Below, piece by piece: positions 1 through 8,068 of a stretch of 64,000 nt of DNA. The translations under genes were made by a program, and so were the position numbers. Under the pieces are notes generated by a model that made no database searches, was not told where the DNA came from, and saw nothing but the letters and a program-made list of their open reading frames with translations. Source of the DNA: Alphaproteobacteria bacterium (GTDB taxonomy: Bacteria > Pseudomonadota > Alphaproteobacteria > UBA6615); NCBI GenBank assembly GCA_021774445.1, contig JAJFJA010000078.1, positions 1 through 64,000 of the forward strand, read 5' to 3'. Position 1 is the stretch's first letter. Every line of letters starts with the position of its first letter.

Positions 1-1
1 C

Positions 2-976
2 GACCGTCAGGTCGTCGTGCCGAATCCCGACATCGTCGGCCGTGAGAAGATCCTCAAGGTTCACATGCGCGCCGTACCCCTGGCCCCCGATGTCGATGCC
101 CGGGTCATCGCCCGCGGCACCCCCGGTTTCTCCGGCGCCGATCTTGCGAACTTGGTCAACGAGGCGGCACTGATGGCCGCCCGCGCCAACAAGCGCATGG
201 TGACCATGTCGGATTTCGAAAGCGCCAAGGACAAGGTCATGATGGGCGCCGAACGGCGCTCCATGGTCATGACCGAGGATGAGAAGCGCCTGACCGCCTA
301 TCACGAGGCCGGCCACGCGCTGGTTGGCTTGCACACTCCGGGATGCGACCCCCTGCATAAGGTCACCATTATCCCCCGCGGCCGGGCCTTGGGTGTCACC
401 ATGTCTCTCCCCGAGCGCGACCGCTACAGCTATTCCTTCTTCGAGTTGGAAGCCAAGATAGCCATGATGTTTGGCGGCCGCGTCGCCGAAGAGTTGATTT
501 TCGGCAAAGACAAAATCACCACCGGCGCCGGCAACGACATTCAACAGGCCACCGGCCTCGCCCGTCGCATGGTCACCGAATTCGGCTTCAGCGAGAAACT
601 TGGGCCCCTGCGTTACGAGGACAACCAGGAAGAGGTGTTCTTGGGGCATTCCGTGGCCCAGCATAAGAGTGTCTCGGACGCCACCGCCCGCATCATCGAC
701 GAAGAAATTCGCCGCATTATCGAGGCAGGTGAGGCCAGCGCGCGCGATATCCTCACCGAGCAAACCGAGGGCCTCCACCTTCTCGCCAAGGGCCTGCTCG
801 AATATGAAACCCTATCGGGGGAAGAAGTTCGCAAGCTCTTGGATGGCGAATCCATTGATCGCCCCGATAGTGACGAGCCCACCCCCACCAAGAACGGCCC
901 GCGCACCTCTGTCCCGTCGAGTCGTAAGAGCCCCGGCGGCATCGGCCCGGAGCCGACGCCACAGCCGGAGGGGTGA
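2..976 (+). CDS. ftsH: ATP-dependent zinc metalloprotease FtsH, C-terminal part (5' end outside window)
   Basis: This is the end of the membrane-anchored AAA+ protease that degrades misfolded membrane proteins and regulators such as RpoH. The frame is open from base 2, so the start lies upstream. The visible 324 residues begin at the DRQVVVPNPD stretch that follows the AAA second region of homology. Next come the lid, with GFSGADLANLVNEAALMAAR, and the M41 peptidase domain with the zinc motif HEAGH and the downstream segment TTGAGNDIQQAT. The Pro/Ser-rich tail after about residue 280 is typical of alphaproteobacterial FtsH. folP follows, the usual order in Rhodospirillales. The AAA Walker A and B motifs and the membrane segments are outside the window. 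Confidence 0.97.
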   Translation, partial: DRQVVVPNPDIVGREKILKVHMRAVPLAPDVDARVIARGTPGFSGADLANLVNEAALMAARANKRMVTMSDFESAKDKVMMGAERRSMVMTEDEKRLTAYHEAGHALVGLHTPGCDPLHKVTIIPRGRALGVTMSLPERDRYSYSFFELEAKIAMMFGGRVAEELIFGKDKITTGAGNDIQQATGLARRMVTEFGFSEKLGPLRYEDNQEEVFLGHSVAQHKSVSDATARIIDEEIRRIIEAGEASARDILTEQTEGLHLLAKGLLEYETLSGEEVRKLLDGESIDRPDSDEPTPTKNGPRTSVPSSRKSPGGIGPEPTPQPEG

Positions 977-1004
977 CGGCAAAGACCCCGCCGCGAAACG
1001 GCAC

Positions 1005-1028
1005 AGGCCCCGCTGTCAGGCGGGGCCT
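1005..1028 (+). terminator. GC-rich hairpin between ftsH and folP
   Basis: A perfect 9-bp stem, AGGCCCCGC with GCGGGGCCT, encloses a 6-base loop. It lies 29 bases after the ftsH stop and directly before the first ATG of folP. There is no T-run after it, so it is not a textbook intrinsic terminator. It may be an attenuator or an mRNA-stabilising hairpin. It would hide a ribosome site for a start at 1030. Confidence 0.5.
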
Positions 1029-1029
1029 C

Positions 1030-2133
1030 ATGCGTTCTGGCACTGCGCACGGACCCGTGCGCATTTATCTCCAGCCGCGCGCCCTCAGCCAGGGCACCCA
1101 GGCCCGCGCCGCCGTCGACGCCGGCCGGGCGACATGGCTCGCCGGCGGGTCGACCGCGTTCAGCTTCGTTTCCGTTGCTCAGCGTCCCCCTGGTGGTGCC
1201 GTGGCGACCGCTCAATATGACCTGCCGGGGCTCCGTACTTGGTTGACCGGCCCGTCTGTCGAAGACGGCACCGCGCCGATCCAGTGGCGGCACTTGACCG
1301 AATCTCGCCAGCCCTTCGCCGGATTGGCCTCGGCCCGGGGCCCATCCCTGATGGGTATCGTCAATGTGACCCCCGACAGCTTTTCCGACGGCGGCGACCT
1401 CAAGACGACGGAGCAGGCCATCGCCCGTGGGATCGCCCTAGCCGAAGCCGGGGCCGACCTCGTCGACGTCGGGGGCGAATCGACCCGGCCCGGCGCCGCT
1501 GCCGTGGCCCCGGATGAGGAGTGCCGCCGCGTCGTTCCGATCGTCGCGGCCCTGGCTGAGCGCGGTTTGCGCGTGTCCATCGATACCCGGCGGGCCACGG
1601 TGATAGCCGCGGCCATCGCCGCCGGCGCCACCGTGATCAACGACGTCAACGCCCTGCGCGATGCGGACAGTCTCCAAGCCGCGGCCCGCAGCGGTGCCGA
1701 CATTGTCTTGATGCATATGCAGGGCGAGCCCCGAAATATGCAAAACGCGCCCCGTTACGCCGACCCCCTGTTCGACGTTTATGATTTTCTCGAGGACCGT
1801 ATCGAGACTTGTCTTGCCGCCGGCATTTCCCGCGCTCGGCTTTGCCTCGACCCCGGCATCGGTTTTGGCAAGACCGTCGATCATAACCTTGCCCTAATCG
1901 ATGGGTTGGCTACCTTTCATGGTCTCGGCTGTCCCCTCATGCTGGGTGCCTCGCGCAAGAGCTTCATCGCTCATGCCACCGGCGAGAGCGCACCCAAGGC
2001 GCGTCTGCCGGGCTCGCTTGCCGCCGCTTTGGCGGCGCGCGACCGCGGCGCTCAGATCCTGCGCGTTCACGATGTCGCGGAGACCCGTCAGGCGCTCGCC
2101 ACAATGTCGGCGATTAGTCGCGCCGATGCGTGA
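1030..2133 (+). CDS. folP: Dihydropteroate synthase
   Basis: This enzyme condenses p-aminobenzoate with 6-hydroxymethyl-dihydropterin pyrophosphate to give dihydropteroate in folate synthesis. The TIM-barrel domain begins near residue 107 with MGIVNVTPDSFSDGG, followed by GGESTRPGA (pterin and pyrophosphate binding), DVNAL, LDPGIGFGKT and LGASRKSFI. About 100 N-terminal residues precede the barrel, as in other alphaproteobacterial FolP proteins. The start is uncertain. An in-frame GTG at 973 overlaps the ftsH stop but has its Shine-Dalgarno too close. ATG 1030 sits against a hairpin. GTG 1057, which would give a protein starting with RIYLQP, is also plausible. glmM follows 54 bases downstream. 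Confidence 0.95.
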   Translation: MRSGTAHGPVRIYLQPRALSQGTQARAAVDAGRATWLAGGSTAFSFVSVAQRPPGGAVATAQYDLPGLRTWLTGPSVEDGTAPIQWRHLTESRQPFAGLASARGPSLMGIVNVTPDSFSDGGDLKTTEQAIARGIALAEAGADLVDVGGESTRPGAAAVAPDEECRRVVPIVAALAERGLRVSIDTRRATVIAAAIAAGATVINDVNALRDADSLQAAARSGADIVLMHMQGEPRNMQNAPRYADPLFDVYDFLEDRIETCLAAGISRARLCLDPGIGFGKTVDHNLALIDGLATFHGLGCPLMLGASRKSFIAHATGESAPKARLPGSLAAALAARDRGAQILRVHDVAETRQALATMSAISRADA

Positions 2134-2187
2134 ACTCGGTCCTTCGGTCTGCTATAGAAACTCCTGACCGAACGGAGAGTGAACCAG

Positions 2188-3537
2188 GTGGCACGCAAAT
2201 TATTCGGCACCGATGGCATCAGGGGCACGGCCAATCGTGAGCCCATGACCGCCGAGACCGCGTTACGCGTTGCCATGGCCGCAGGCCGCCGCTTCACCCG
2301 CGGTCCGCACCGCCATGTTGCCGTCATCGGCAAGGATACGCGGTTGTCCAACTATATGATCGAACCGGCGATGCAGGCCGGGTTCATTTCCATGGGTATG
2401 GATGTGGTGTTGGTCGGGCCCATGCCGACGCCCGGCGTCGCGATGCTGACGCGCACCTTGCGCGCCGATGTTGGCGTGATGATCTCGGCGTCGCACAATC
2501 CCTTCGAGGATAACGGTATCAAGCTGTTCGGACCCGATGGCTACAAGCTGTCGGATGCCGTTGAAGCGGAAATCGAGCAAATGATTGCGCTCAATGAGCA
2601 GGCCGACCATCTGGCGGCCCCGGCCGCGCTTGGCCGGGCGCGCCGGTTGGATTATGCCGAGGGCCGCTACATCGAGTTCATCAAATACACATTCCCCCGC
2701 GGCCTCGGCCTCGACGGTCTGAAAATCGTGCTCGATTGCGCCAATGGCGCGGCTTACAAGATCGCGCCGTTGGTTTTGTATGAACTCGGCGCCGACGTCA
2801 TCACTATCGGCGCCGAGCCGAACGGCACCAACATCAACAAGGACTGCGGCGCCACCGCGACCCAAGCGATGCGCGACAAAGTCGTCGAGACCAGCGCCGA
2901 CCTCGGCATCGCCCTCGACGGCGACGCCGACCGGTTGATGGTCTCGGACGAGACCGGCGCCCTGTTGGACGGCGATCAGGTCATGGGTCTCGTGGCACGC
3001 TATTGGAATGACGCCAATCGGCTCAATGGCGGCGGCGTCGTCGCCACCGTCATGTCCAACCTTGGTCTGGAACGTTACCTCGAACAGCATGGCATCAGCC
3101 TTGTGCGCACCAAGGTCGGCGACCGCTATGTTCTCGAGCATATGCGGGCCAACGGCTTCAATGTCGGCGGCGAGCAATCCGGCCATATTATCCTCAGCGA
3201 CTACGCCACCACCGGTGACGGCATGATTGCGGCGCTGCAGGTGTTGGCGGTTGCGGTGCAATCAAATCGCCCGCTTTCCGAACTCGGCCGTGTTTTCACG
3301 CCCTATCCCCAGATCTTGCGTAACGTGCCGATTAGCAGCGACGAGGTTCTCCAAGCTGAGCGCGTCAAGCAGGCCATAGACGATGGCCGGCACAGCCTCG
3401 GCAATGACGGCCGCGTGCTGATCCGCAAGTCGGGCACCGAGCCGCTTGTTCGCGTCATGGCCGAGGGCACCGATGAGGCCCTTGTCGAGACGGTGGTCGG
3501 CGATATCGTCGCCGCGCTGCAGGACGCGATCGGCTAG
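2188..3537 (+). CDS. glmM: Phosphoglucosamine mutase
   Basis: This cytoplasmic enzyme interconverts glucosamine-6-phosphate and glucosamine-1-phosphate on the way to UDP-N-acetylglucosamine for peptidoglycan and lipopolysaccharide. The 449-residue protein begins ARKLFGTDGIRG, the family signature. The phosphoserine loop ISASHNP places the catalytic serine at residue 102. The metal loop DGDADR, the sugar loop GGEQSGH and the C-terminal phosphate loop RKSGTEPLVRVM are all present. GTG 2188 is preferred because GGAGAG lies 8 bases upstream and because the family starts at this residue; GTG 2179 is in frame but overlaps that site. thiD begins at the base after the stop codon, so the two are probably co-transcribed. 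Confidence 0.97.
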   Translation: MARKLFGTDGIRGTANREPMTAETALRVAMAAGRRFTRGPHRHVAVIGKDTRLSNYMIEPAMQAGFISMGMDVVLVGPMPTPGVAMLTRTLRADVGVMISASHNPFEDNGIKLFGPDGYKLSDAVEAEIEQMIALNEQADHLAAPAALGRARRLDYAEGRYIEFIKYTFPRGLGLDGLKIVLDCANGAAYKIAPLVLYELGADVITIGAEPNGTNINKDCGATATQAMRDKVVETSADLGIALDGDADRLMVSDETGALLDGDQVMGLVARYWNDANRLNGGGVVATVMSNLGLERYLEQHGISLVRTKVGDRYVLEHMRANGFNVGGEQSGHIILSDYATTGDGMIAALQVLAVAVQSNRPLSELGRVFTPYPQILRNVPISSDEVLQAERVKQAIDDGRHSLGNDGRVLIRKSGTEPLVRVMAEGTDEALVETVVGDIVAALQDAIG

Positions 3538-4347
3538 ATGCACGGCCGCGTCCTTATCGTCGCCGGATCCGACTCCGGCGGCGGCGCCGGTATTCAGGCA
3601 GATATCAAGGCTGTCACCGCGCTCGGTGGTTATGCGGCGACCGCGATTACCGCCCTCACCGCGCAAAACACCACGGGTGTGCATGGCGTCGTCGCGATCG
3701 AGCCGGATTTCGTCGCCCGGCAGATCCGTGTTGTTCTGGAGGATATTGGCGCCGACTGCCTCAAGACCGGCATGCTGCTCAATGCCGAGATCGTCGCCGC
3801 GACTGTCCGCACAATCGCCGATCTTGCCCCCGACATACCGCTGGTCGTCGACCCTGTCATGGTGGCCAAAGGCGGTGCGCCGTTGCTGGACGATCAGGCC
3901 CGCGCCGCGGTTGTCGGCCTGTTGTTGCCCCGGGCCACCCTGGTCACCCCAAATGCGCCGGAGGCGACCGCGCTGACCGGCATCGCGGTCAATGATGTCG
4001 CCAGCCAGCGGGCTGCCGCCGAGGCACTGCGCGACAAGGGGTGCCGGGCGGTGCTGCTCAAGGGCGGCCACATACCCGGGCCGCGGATCAGCGATCTTCT
4101 GCTCAGCGGGGCCGGGGAGACTGTGTTCCAAAGCCCCCGCATAGAGACCGTCCACACCCATGGCACGGGCTGTACCTTGGCATCCGCGATCGCCACCGGC
4201 CTCGCCCAGGGCCTGCCGCTATTATCGGCGGTCGAACGCGGCCGCTCCTATGTCCACCGGGCCATTGCCACCGCGCCCGGCTATGGTACCGGTCATGGCC
4301 CCTTGAACCACGCGATCTTCGACCACCCCGATGCCCCGGAATCCTGA
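3538..4347 (+). CDS. thiD: Hydroxymethylpyrimidine/phosphomethylpyrimidine kinase
   Basis: This kinase carries out two successive phosphorylations of 4-amino-5-hydroxymethyl-2-methylpyrimidine in thiamine synthesis. It has 269 residues, the normal size. Ribokinase-fold landmarks are the N-terminal VLIVAGSDSGGGAGIQADIK, the substrate-side segment ALTAQNTTGVHGV, the strand DPVMVAKGG, and the C-terminal anion-hole motif HGTGCTLASAIA containing the catalytic-region Gly-Thr-Gly-Cys. ATG 3538 abuts the glmM stop codon. The last 17 bases overlap the start of the acetyltransferase gene, so glmM, thiD and that gene look like one transcription unit. Confidence 0.95.
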   Translation: MHGRVLIVAGSDSGGGAGIQADIKAVTALGGYAATAITALTAQNTTGVHGVVAIEPDFVARQIRVVLEDIGADCLKTGMLLNAEIVAATVRTIADLAPDIPLVVDPVMVAKGGAPLLDDQARAAVVGLLLPRATLVTPNAPEATALTGIAVNDVASQRAAAEALRDKGCRAVLLKGGHIPGPRISDLLLSGAGETVFQSPRIETVHTHGTGCTLASAIATGLAQGLPLLSAVERGRSYVHRAIATAPGYGTGHGPLNHAIFDHPDAPES

Positions 4348-4828
4348 CGCCGACATTGTCATTCGCCCGGTCGCCGGCGCCGCTGAGCTCGAGACCACCC
4401 GCGGCCTCTTTCTGGCTTATGCCGAATCCCTCGGTTTCGATCTCTGCTTTCAGGGATTCGACCAGGAACTGGCCACGCTGCCCGGCGCCTATACGCCGCC
4501 CCGCGGCGCCCTCTGGCTCGCGTGGCGGGGCCGGGAAGCCGTCGGCTGTATTGGTTTGCGGCCCTTCGATGATCATTCCTGCGAGATGAAGCGCCTGTAT
4601 GTGACGCCCCAAGGTCGTGGTCATGGCACCGGTCGGCAGCTCGTTCACGAATGCCTCGCCGGCGCGCGCCAGCGCGGCTACCGGACCATGTATCTCGATA
4701 CCATGCGCAGCGAAATGACGGCCGCCCAGCAACTCTACGCCGATCTCGGCTTCCGCGAGATCGCCCCTTACCACGACAAAGGCCTGCCGGGTCTTGCCTA
4801 CTACGCCCTGGATCTGACCACGGCTTAG
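4331..4828 (+). CDS. GNAT-family N-acetyltransferase
   Basis: This is a 165-residue Gcn5-type acetyltransferase that should transfer an acetyl group from acetyl-CoA to an amine; the substrate is unknown. Motif A is visible as MKRLYVTPQGRGHGTGRQL near residues 86-104, with the acetyl-CoA pyrophosphate loop RGHGTG. The C-terminal QLYADLGFREI matches motif B. Its start lies inside the end of thiD in another frame, a 17-base overlap that implies translational coupling. The overlap argues for shared expression, not for a role in thiamine synthesis. Confidence 0.85.
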   Translation: MPRNPDADIVIRPVAGAAELETTRGLFLAYAESLGFDLCFQGFDQELATLPGAYTPPRGALWLAWRGREAVGCIGLRPFDDHSCEMKRLYVTPQGRGHGTGRQLVHECLAGARQRGYRTMYLDTMRSEMTAAQQLYADLGFREIAPYHDKGLPGLAYYALDLTTA

Positions 4829-4844
4829 GCATACTGGTCGCCGG

Positions 4845-4976
4845 CATTGCGAGTATAACCAAGCAATCACCCCGCCGGGCGCGCGGCTGCCCCCGATGTC
4901 GTGGCAAACCAGGCTGTGGCGGGTATCTCGCCCGCGCCCTTGGATCGCCACGGACGCGGCGCGGCCTCGCGATGAC
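4845..4976. repeat. Dispersed GC-rich repeat, inverted pair
   Basis: The left arm at 4845-4870 reads CATTGCGAG, then AAGCAATCAC. The right arm at 4942-4976 contains GGATCGCC and CCTCGCGATGAC, roughly the inverse of the left arm. Such CATTGCGAG...AAGCAATCC mosaics are scattered between genes in many alphaproteobacteria. The arms here are imperfect, so this copy appears decayed. Confidence 0.6.
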
Positions 4977-5057
4977 CCCGGGGGTGGCGTCCCACGTTTC
5001 ACGGCCTACGTTGATGAGCCCCGCGGCGGCACAACACGTTGATCGCCTCCCCGCACC

Positions 5058-5118
5058 GTCATTGCGCGCTGCGCGCCCCACGCCCACCGTCCTTGCGAGC
5101 GCGAGCGAAGCAATCCAC
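5058..5118. repeat. Dispersed GC-rich repeat, direct pair
   Basis: Two copies of the same element lie in one orientation. CGTCATTGCGCGCTGCGCG is at 5058-5076, and CCTTGCGAGCGCGAGCGAAG followed by CAATCCAC ends at 5118. The second copy is close to the common form of this repeat. Confidence 0.65.
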
Positions 5119-5224
5119 CGTCACGGCACCCGCCGGGAAATTCGCACGGCAGGAAAACGAATTGTCCCCGATTCCGGCGCCCGGCCGTCCTCGAGATATG
5201 CACCCAACATGTCGGAGGAACCTC

Positions 5225-6334
5225 ATGTCTAGTCGCACCATACTCGGGCTGCTGTCCGCGGCGACGGCTGTCATCTTTGCGGTCTCAGGGGCCCGGGCCG
5301 GCGAGCTTGAAGTCGTGGCGGAGCTTGCCAATACGCCGGGCAATATCACGGTGGCGCCCGATGGCCGCACTTTCGTCAGCATGCACCAGCTCTTCCAGCC
5401 CGGTTTCGCCGTCGCCGAGTTGATCGACGGCGCCCTGGTGCCGTTCCCCAACGCGGCTTGGAGCGACCATTCGGTGGCCTCGGAGAACAAGCTGAACGCC
5501 GTTCTTGGGATCCAGGCCAGCGCCGACGGGTTGTTGTGGATGCTCGATAATGGCGTTGGTACCGGCCAGCCGCCCAAGCTCGTCGCCTGGGACCTGGCCG
5601 CCGACGACGTCGCCCGCACCATCGCCATCGCCGACCCGGTTGTCGCGCCCAATAGCTTCCTCAATGATCTGGCGGTCGACCTCAGCAATAACGCGATCTA
5701 CATCGCCGATACCGCTTTCGGCCCCAACCCGGCCCTGGTTGTGGTCTCCTTGGCCGACGGCAGCGCCCGCCGCGTGCTCGAGGCCGACGTCAGCACGGCG
5801 ATGGAGAATATCCCCACGGCGGTGAAGGGCAAGGAGCTGGCCTTCCTGCAGCCCGACGGCTCGTCGGTGAATCCTCGTTTCGGTGTCAATTCCATCGCCC
5901 TCGACGCCGCCAACGAGTGGCTCTATTTCGGCCCCTTTTCCGGCACCAGCCTGTACCGCGTGCGCACCGCGGATTTGGTCGATGCCGGCTTGGATCCGGC
6001 GCGCCTTGCGGCGCGCGTCGAGCGTTACGCCGACAAGCCGATTTCCGACGGCATTTCCATCGACAACGCGGGCAACGTCTATATCAGCGATGTCTCGGCG
6101 TCCGCCATCGGCGTGATCTCCGGCGCCGACCGCAGCTACCGGCAGGCGCAGCAGGATGATGAGCTGATCGCTTGGCCGGACTCCTTTAGCTTCGGCCCCG
6201 ACGGTTATGTCTATGCCACTCTGACCCAAGTCCATCGCGCGCCCTTCATGAACGGCGGCGGCGCGGGCTCTTTGCGCCCACCCTTCAAGATCGTACGCTT
6301 TAAGGGCCTGGCACCCGGGGTGCCCGGGAGATGA
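5225..6334 (+). CDS. Secreted Yellow/major-royal-jelly-like beta-propeller protein
   Basis: This 369-residue exported protein has a signal peptide over residues 1-24, ending ARAGE. The body looks like a six-bladed propeller of the MRJP/Yellow family, which is related to SMP-30/gluconolactonase. Family-like segments are LLWMLDNGVG, FLNDLAVD, AIYIADTAFG, WLYFGPFSGTSLYRV and SDGISIDNAGNVYISD. Bacterial members have few tested activities, so the substrate is unknown. ATG 5225 is chosen because AGGAGG lies just upstream and the signal peptide begins there. The last seven codons and the stop fall inside the first unit of a 26-bp tandem repeat. They encode APGVPGR, so the C-terminus was shaped by the repeat. 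Confidence 0.8.
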   Translation: MSSRTILGLLSAATAVIFAVSGARAGELEVVAELANTPGNITVAPDGRTFVSMHQLFQPGFAVAELIDGALVPFPNAAWSDHSVASENKLNAVLGIQASADGLLWMLDNGVGTGQPPKLVAWDLAADDVARTIAIADPVVAPNSFLNDLAVDLSNNAIYIADTAFGPNPALVVVSLADGSARRVLEADVSTAMENIPTAVKGKELAFLQPDGSSVNPRFGVNSIALDAANEWLYFGPFSGTSLYRVRTADLVDAGLDPARLAARVERYADKPISDGISIDNAGNVYISDVSASAIGVISGADRSYRQAQQDDELIAWPDSFSFGPDGYVYATLTQVHRAPFMNGGGAGSLRPPFKIVRFKGLAPGVPGR

Positions 6335-6396
6335 CGTCACCCGGGGTGCCCGGGAGATAGCGTCACCCGGGGTGCCCGGGCAGTAAGCGCACCCGA
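6312..6396. repeat. 26-bp tandem repeat, about 3.3 copies
   Basis: Units begin at 6312, 6338 and 6364, and a partial unit begins at 6390. The shared core is CACCCGGGGTGCCCGGG, followed by a variable 9-base tail. Each unit contains CCCGGG on both sides of GTG and can fold on itself. The array runs from the 3' end of the MRJP-like gene, across its stop codon, to the start of the sigma-factor gene. Confidence 0.9.
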
Positions 6397-6413
6397 GAGA
6401 AGTGTCGAGAAAC

Positions 6414-7673
6414 ATGCCAAGTCATGACTTGGATCGCCTCTACCGGCAGCATGCCGGGTCCGTGACGGCCGCTTTGGCCCGTCATCTCGGCCCCGGCATG
6501 CTCGAGCTCATCGACGCCGCCGTGCAGGAGGCGTTTCTGCGCGCGGCCCAGCACTGGCCGGCGACCGGTGTGCCCGACAGTCCCGTCGGCTGGCTGATCA
6601 TGACCGCGCGCAACAGCGCCATCGACCAGATCCGCCAGCGCAAGCAAGCCTATGCCAAGGCCGAGGCGGTGGCCCAAGGCTGGCGCGCCGAAGCCGAGTC
6701 GGCCCAGGCGCCGCAGGCTTATTTCCACGACGAGGTCGCCGACGACGAGCTGCGCATGATGTTCGTTTGCTGCGATCCCTGCCTGGCGGTGGAAGCTCAG
6801 GTCATGTTGGGGCTCCGCACCCTATGCGGCTTTCCCACCGCGGACATCGCCGCGGCCTTCGACACCTCCGACGAGGCTGTCGCCAAGCGCCTAAGCCGGG
6901 CCCGCAGCAAACTCCGGCAGCGCGGTGTCCGCCTCGACCTGTCCGGCGCCGATTTGCGCGATCGCTTGGCAGGCGTATTGGCCATGCTCTACGCCCTGTT
7001 TACCGAAGGGTATGCCTCCCATCTCGAGGCGCGCCCGCTGCGTCTCGAGCTTTGTGCCGACGCCATCCGCCTGGCCGGCCTGCTCGCCGATCACCGCGAG
7101 ACCGAGGATCCGCGCTGCCATGCCTTGCTGGCGCTGATGTTACTGCAGCGCGCCCGTATGCCGGCGCGGACCGACCCCGACGGCGCGCTCTTGACGCTGG
7201 AGGAACAGGACCGCGGCCGCTGGGACCGTTCTGTGTTGGCGGCCGGTCTGAAGCGGCTAAAACACGCCGCGACCGGCGACCGCCTGCACCGTTATCACAT
7301 AGAGGCCGGCATCGCCGCCTGCCATGCCGCCGCCCCGAATTTTGCCGTGACGGATTGGTCGGTTATTGCCGATCTCTACGACCAGTTGATGGCCGTCGCC
7401 CCGTCCCCGGTCGTCGCGATCAATCGGGCGGTGGCCAAGGGCCTCGCCCTCGGCACCGGACTGGGTCTCTCCCGGTTGCACGATCTCGCCAAAGACCCGG
7501 CCCATCGCGGTTATTTACTCGACGCCGCCTTCGCGGAGTTGTTTGAGCGCCAGGGTCATCTCGACAAAGCGGTCGATCGCTTCCGCAAGTCTGTCATCCA
7601 GGCACCGCCCGGCGCGGCCCGTCTTGGTCTCGAGCGCCGTCTCGAGCGGTTACTGCCCCGCCTCTCCGCCTGA
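6414..7673 (+). CDS. ECF sigma factor of the ECF42 type with C-terminal extension
   Basis: This 419-residue protein is a group 4 sigma factor. Region 2 covers about residues 8-75 and includes DSPVGWLIMTARNSAIDQIR. Region 4 covers about 115-165 with the helix-turn-helix GFPTADIAAAFDTSDEAVAKRLSRAR. A long helical C-terminal extension (about 180-415) matches the DUF6596 plus TPR-like tail typical of ECF42 and contains LFTEGY and AINRAVA. ECF42 factors have no anti-sigma factor beside them; they are encoded next to YCII/DGPF proteins, and one such gene lies convergent 35 bases downstream. ATG 6414 is preferred; an in-frame GTG at 6402 is possible. The 26-bp repeat array occupies the upstream region where a promoter would be expected. 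Confidence 0.9.
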   Translation: MPSHDLDRLYRQHAGSVTAALARHLGPGMLELIDAAVQEAFLRAAQHWPATGVPDSPVGWLIMTARNSAIDQIRQRKQAYAKAEAVAQGWRAEAESAQAPQAYFHDEVADDELRMMFVCCDPCLAVEAQVMLGLRTLCGFPTADIAAAFDTSDEAVAKRLSRARSKLRQRGVRLDLSGADLRDRLAGVLAMLYALFTEGYASHLEARPLRLELCADAIRLAGLLADHRETEDPRCHALLALMLLQRARMPARTDPDGALLTLEEQDRGRWDRSVLAAGLKRLKHAATGDRLHRYHIEAGIAACHAAAPNFAVTDWSVIADLYDQLMAVAPSPVVAINRAVAKGLALGTGLGLSRLHDLAKDPAHRGYLLDAAFAELFERQGHLDKAVDRFRKSVIQAPPGAARLGLERRLERLLPRLSA

Positions 7674-7694
7674 GGCTTGTCGGTACGAGTCAGT

Positions 7695-7732
7695 CCGGCA
7701 ACGGAAAATCATCCCGGCAACGGAAAATCATC
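7695..7732. repeat. Exact 19-bp tandem duplication
   Basis: CCGGCAACGGAAAATCATC occurs twice with no gap, at 7695-7713 and 7714-7732. The duplication covers the 3' end and stop codon of the leftward YCII/DGPF gene. Confidence 0.9.
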
Positions 7733-8068
7733 GGTTTTTCGCAGCTCGACGCTGCCGCCGATCTTCAGCATCGGGCACTCATGCGCCAGAGCCAGCGCCT
7801 CGGTGTCGTCCTCGGCTTTGATCACCACGAAGCCATTGATCAGCTCCTTGCTCTCCGCATAGGGGCCGTCGACGACGATGCCCCCGGCACGCTGCCGCAG
7901 CACCCGTGGCGAGTCCATGCTCAGCCGAGTCACGCCGGCGAACTTACCGCGCGCCGCCAAGTCTTTGGTCCAGGTCACGAAATCGTCGACAACCGCTTGG
8001 ATTTGTGCCTCGCTGTAATCGTCGAAAGCGGCGCTTTCATCCCGGAAAAACAATGCATATTCTGCCAT
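7709..8068 (-). CDS. YCII-related (DGPF) domain protein
   Basis: This 119-residue protein has a ferredoxin-like YCII fold, with MAEYALFFRDES at the start and DGPYAESKELINGFVVIKA in the middle. DGPY stands where most relatives have DGPF. The family is the standard genomic partner of ECF42 sigma factors, and its biochemical role there is unknown. It is encoded convergently with the sigma gene. ATG 8068 is chosen because AAAGGG lies upstream at normal spacing; an in-frame ATG at 8098 would add ten residues. The final residues, FPLPG, are encoded in the 19-bp duplication. Confidence 0.88.
   Translation of the reverse strand: MAEYALFFRDESAAFDDYSEAQIQAVVDDFVTWTKDLAARGKFAGVTRLSMDSPRVLRQRAGGIVVDGPYAESKELINGFVVIKAEDDTEALALAHECPMLKIGGSVELRKTDDFPLPG

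Larger units (their letters stand above)
4829..5224. other. Intergenic region made largely of dispersed palindromic repeats
   Basis: This 396-base gap contains no convincing gene. It is built mostly from repeat arms of the GAAGCAATC / GCGATGAC type, annotated separately. The last 25 bases contain the ribosome site AGGAGG for the next gene. Confidence 0.6.

Noticed and set aside
613..1293. Long minus-strand open frame across the end of ftsH and folP
   Set aside because: It overlaps two certain genes, has no motif and no ribosome site, and is a by-product of high GC.
2263..3261. 332-codon minus-strand frame inside glmM
   Set aside because: It is fully antisense to a conserved gene and has a His/Gly/Val-biased composition typical of shadow frames.
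5285..6415. 376-codon minus-strand frame across the MRJP-like gene
   Set aside because: It is antisense to a gene with a signal peptide and family motifs, and no independent signal supports it.
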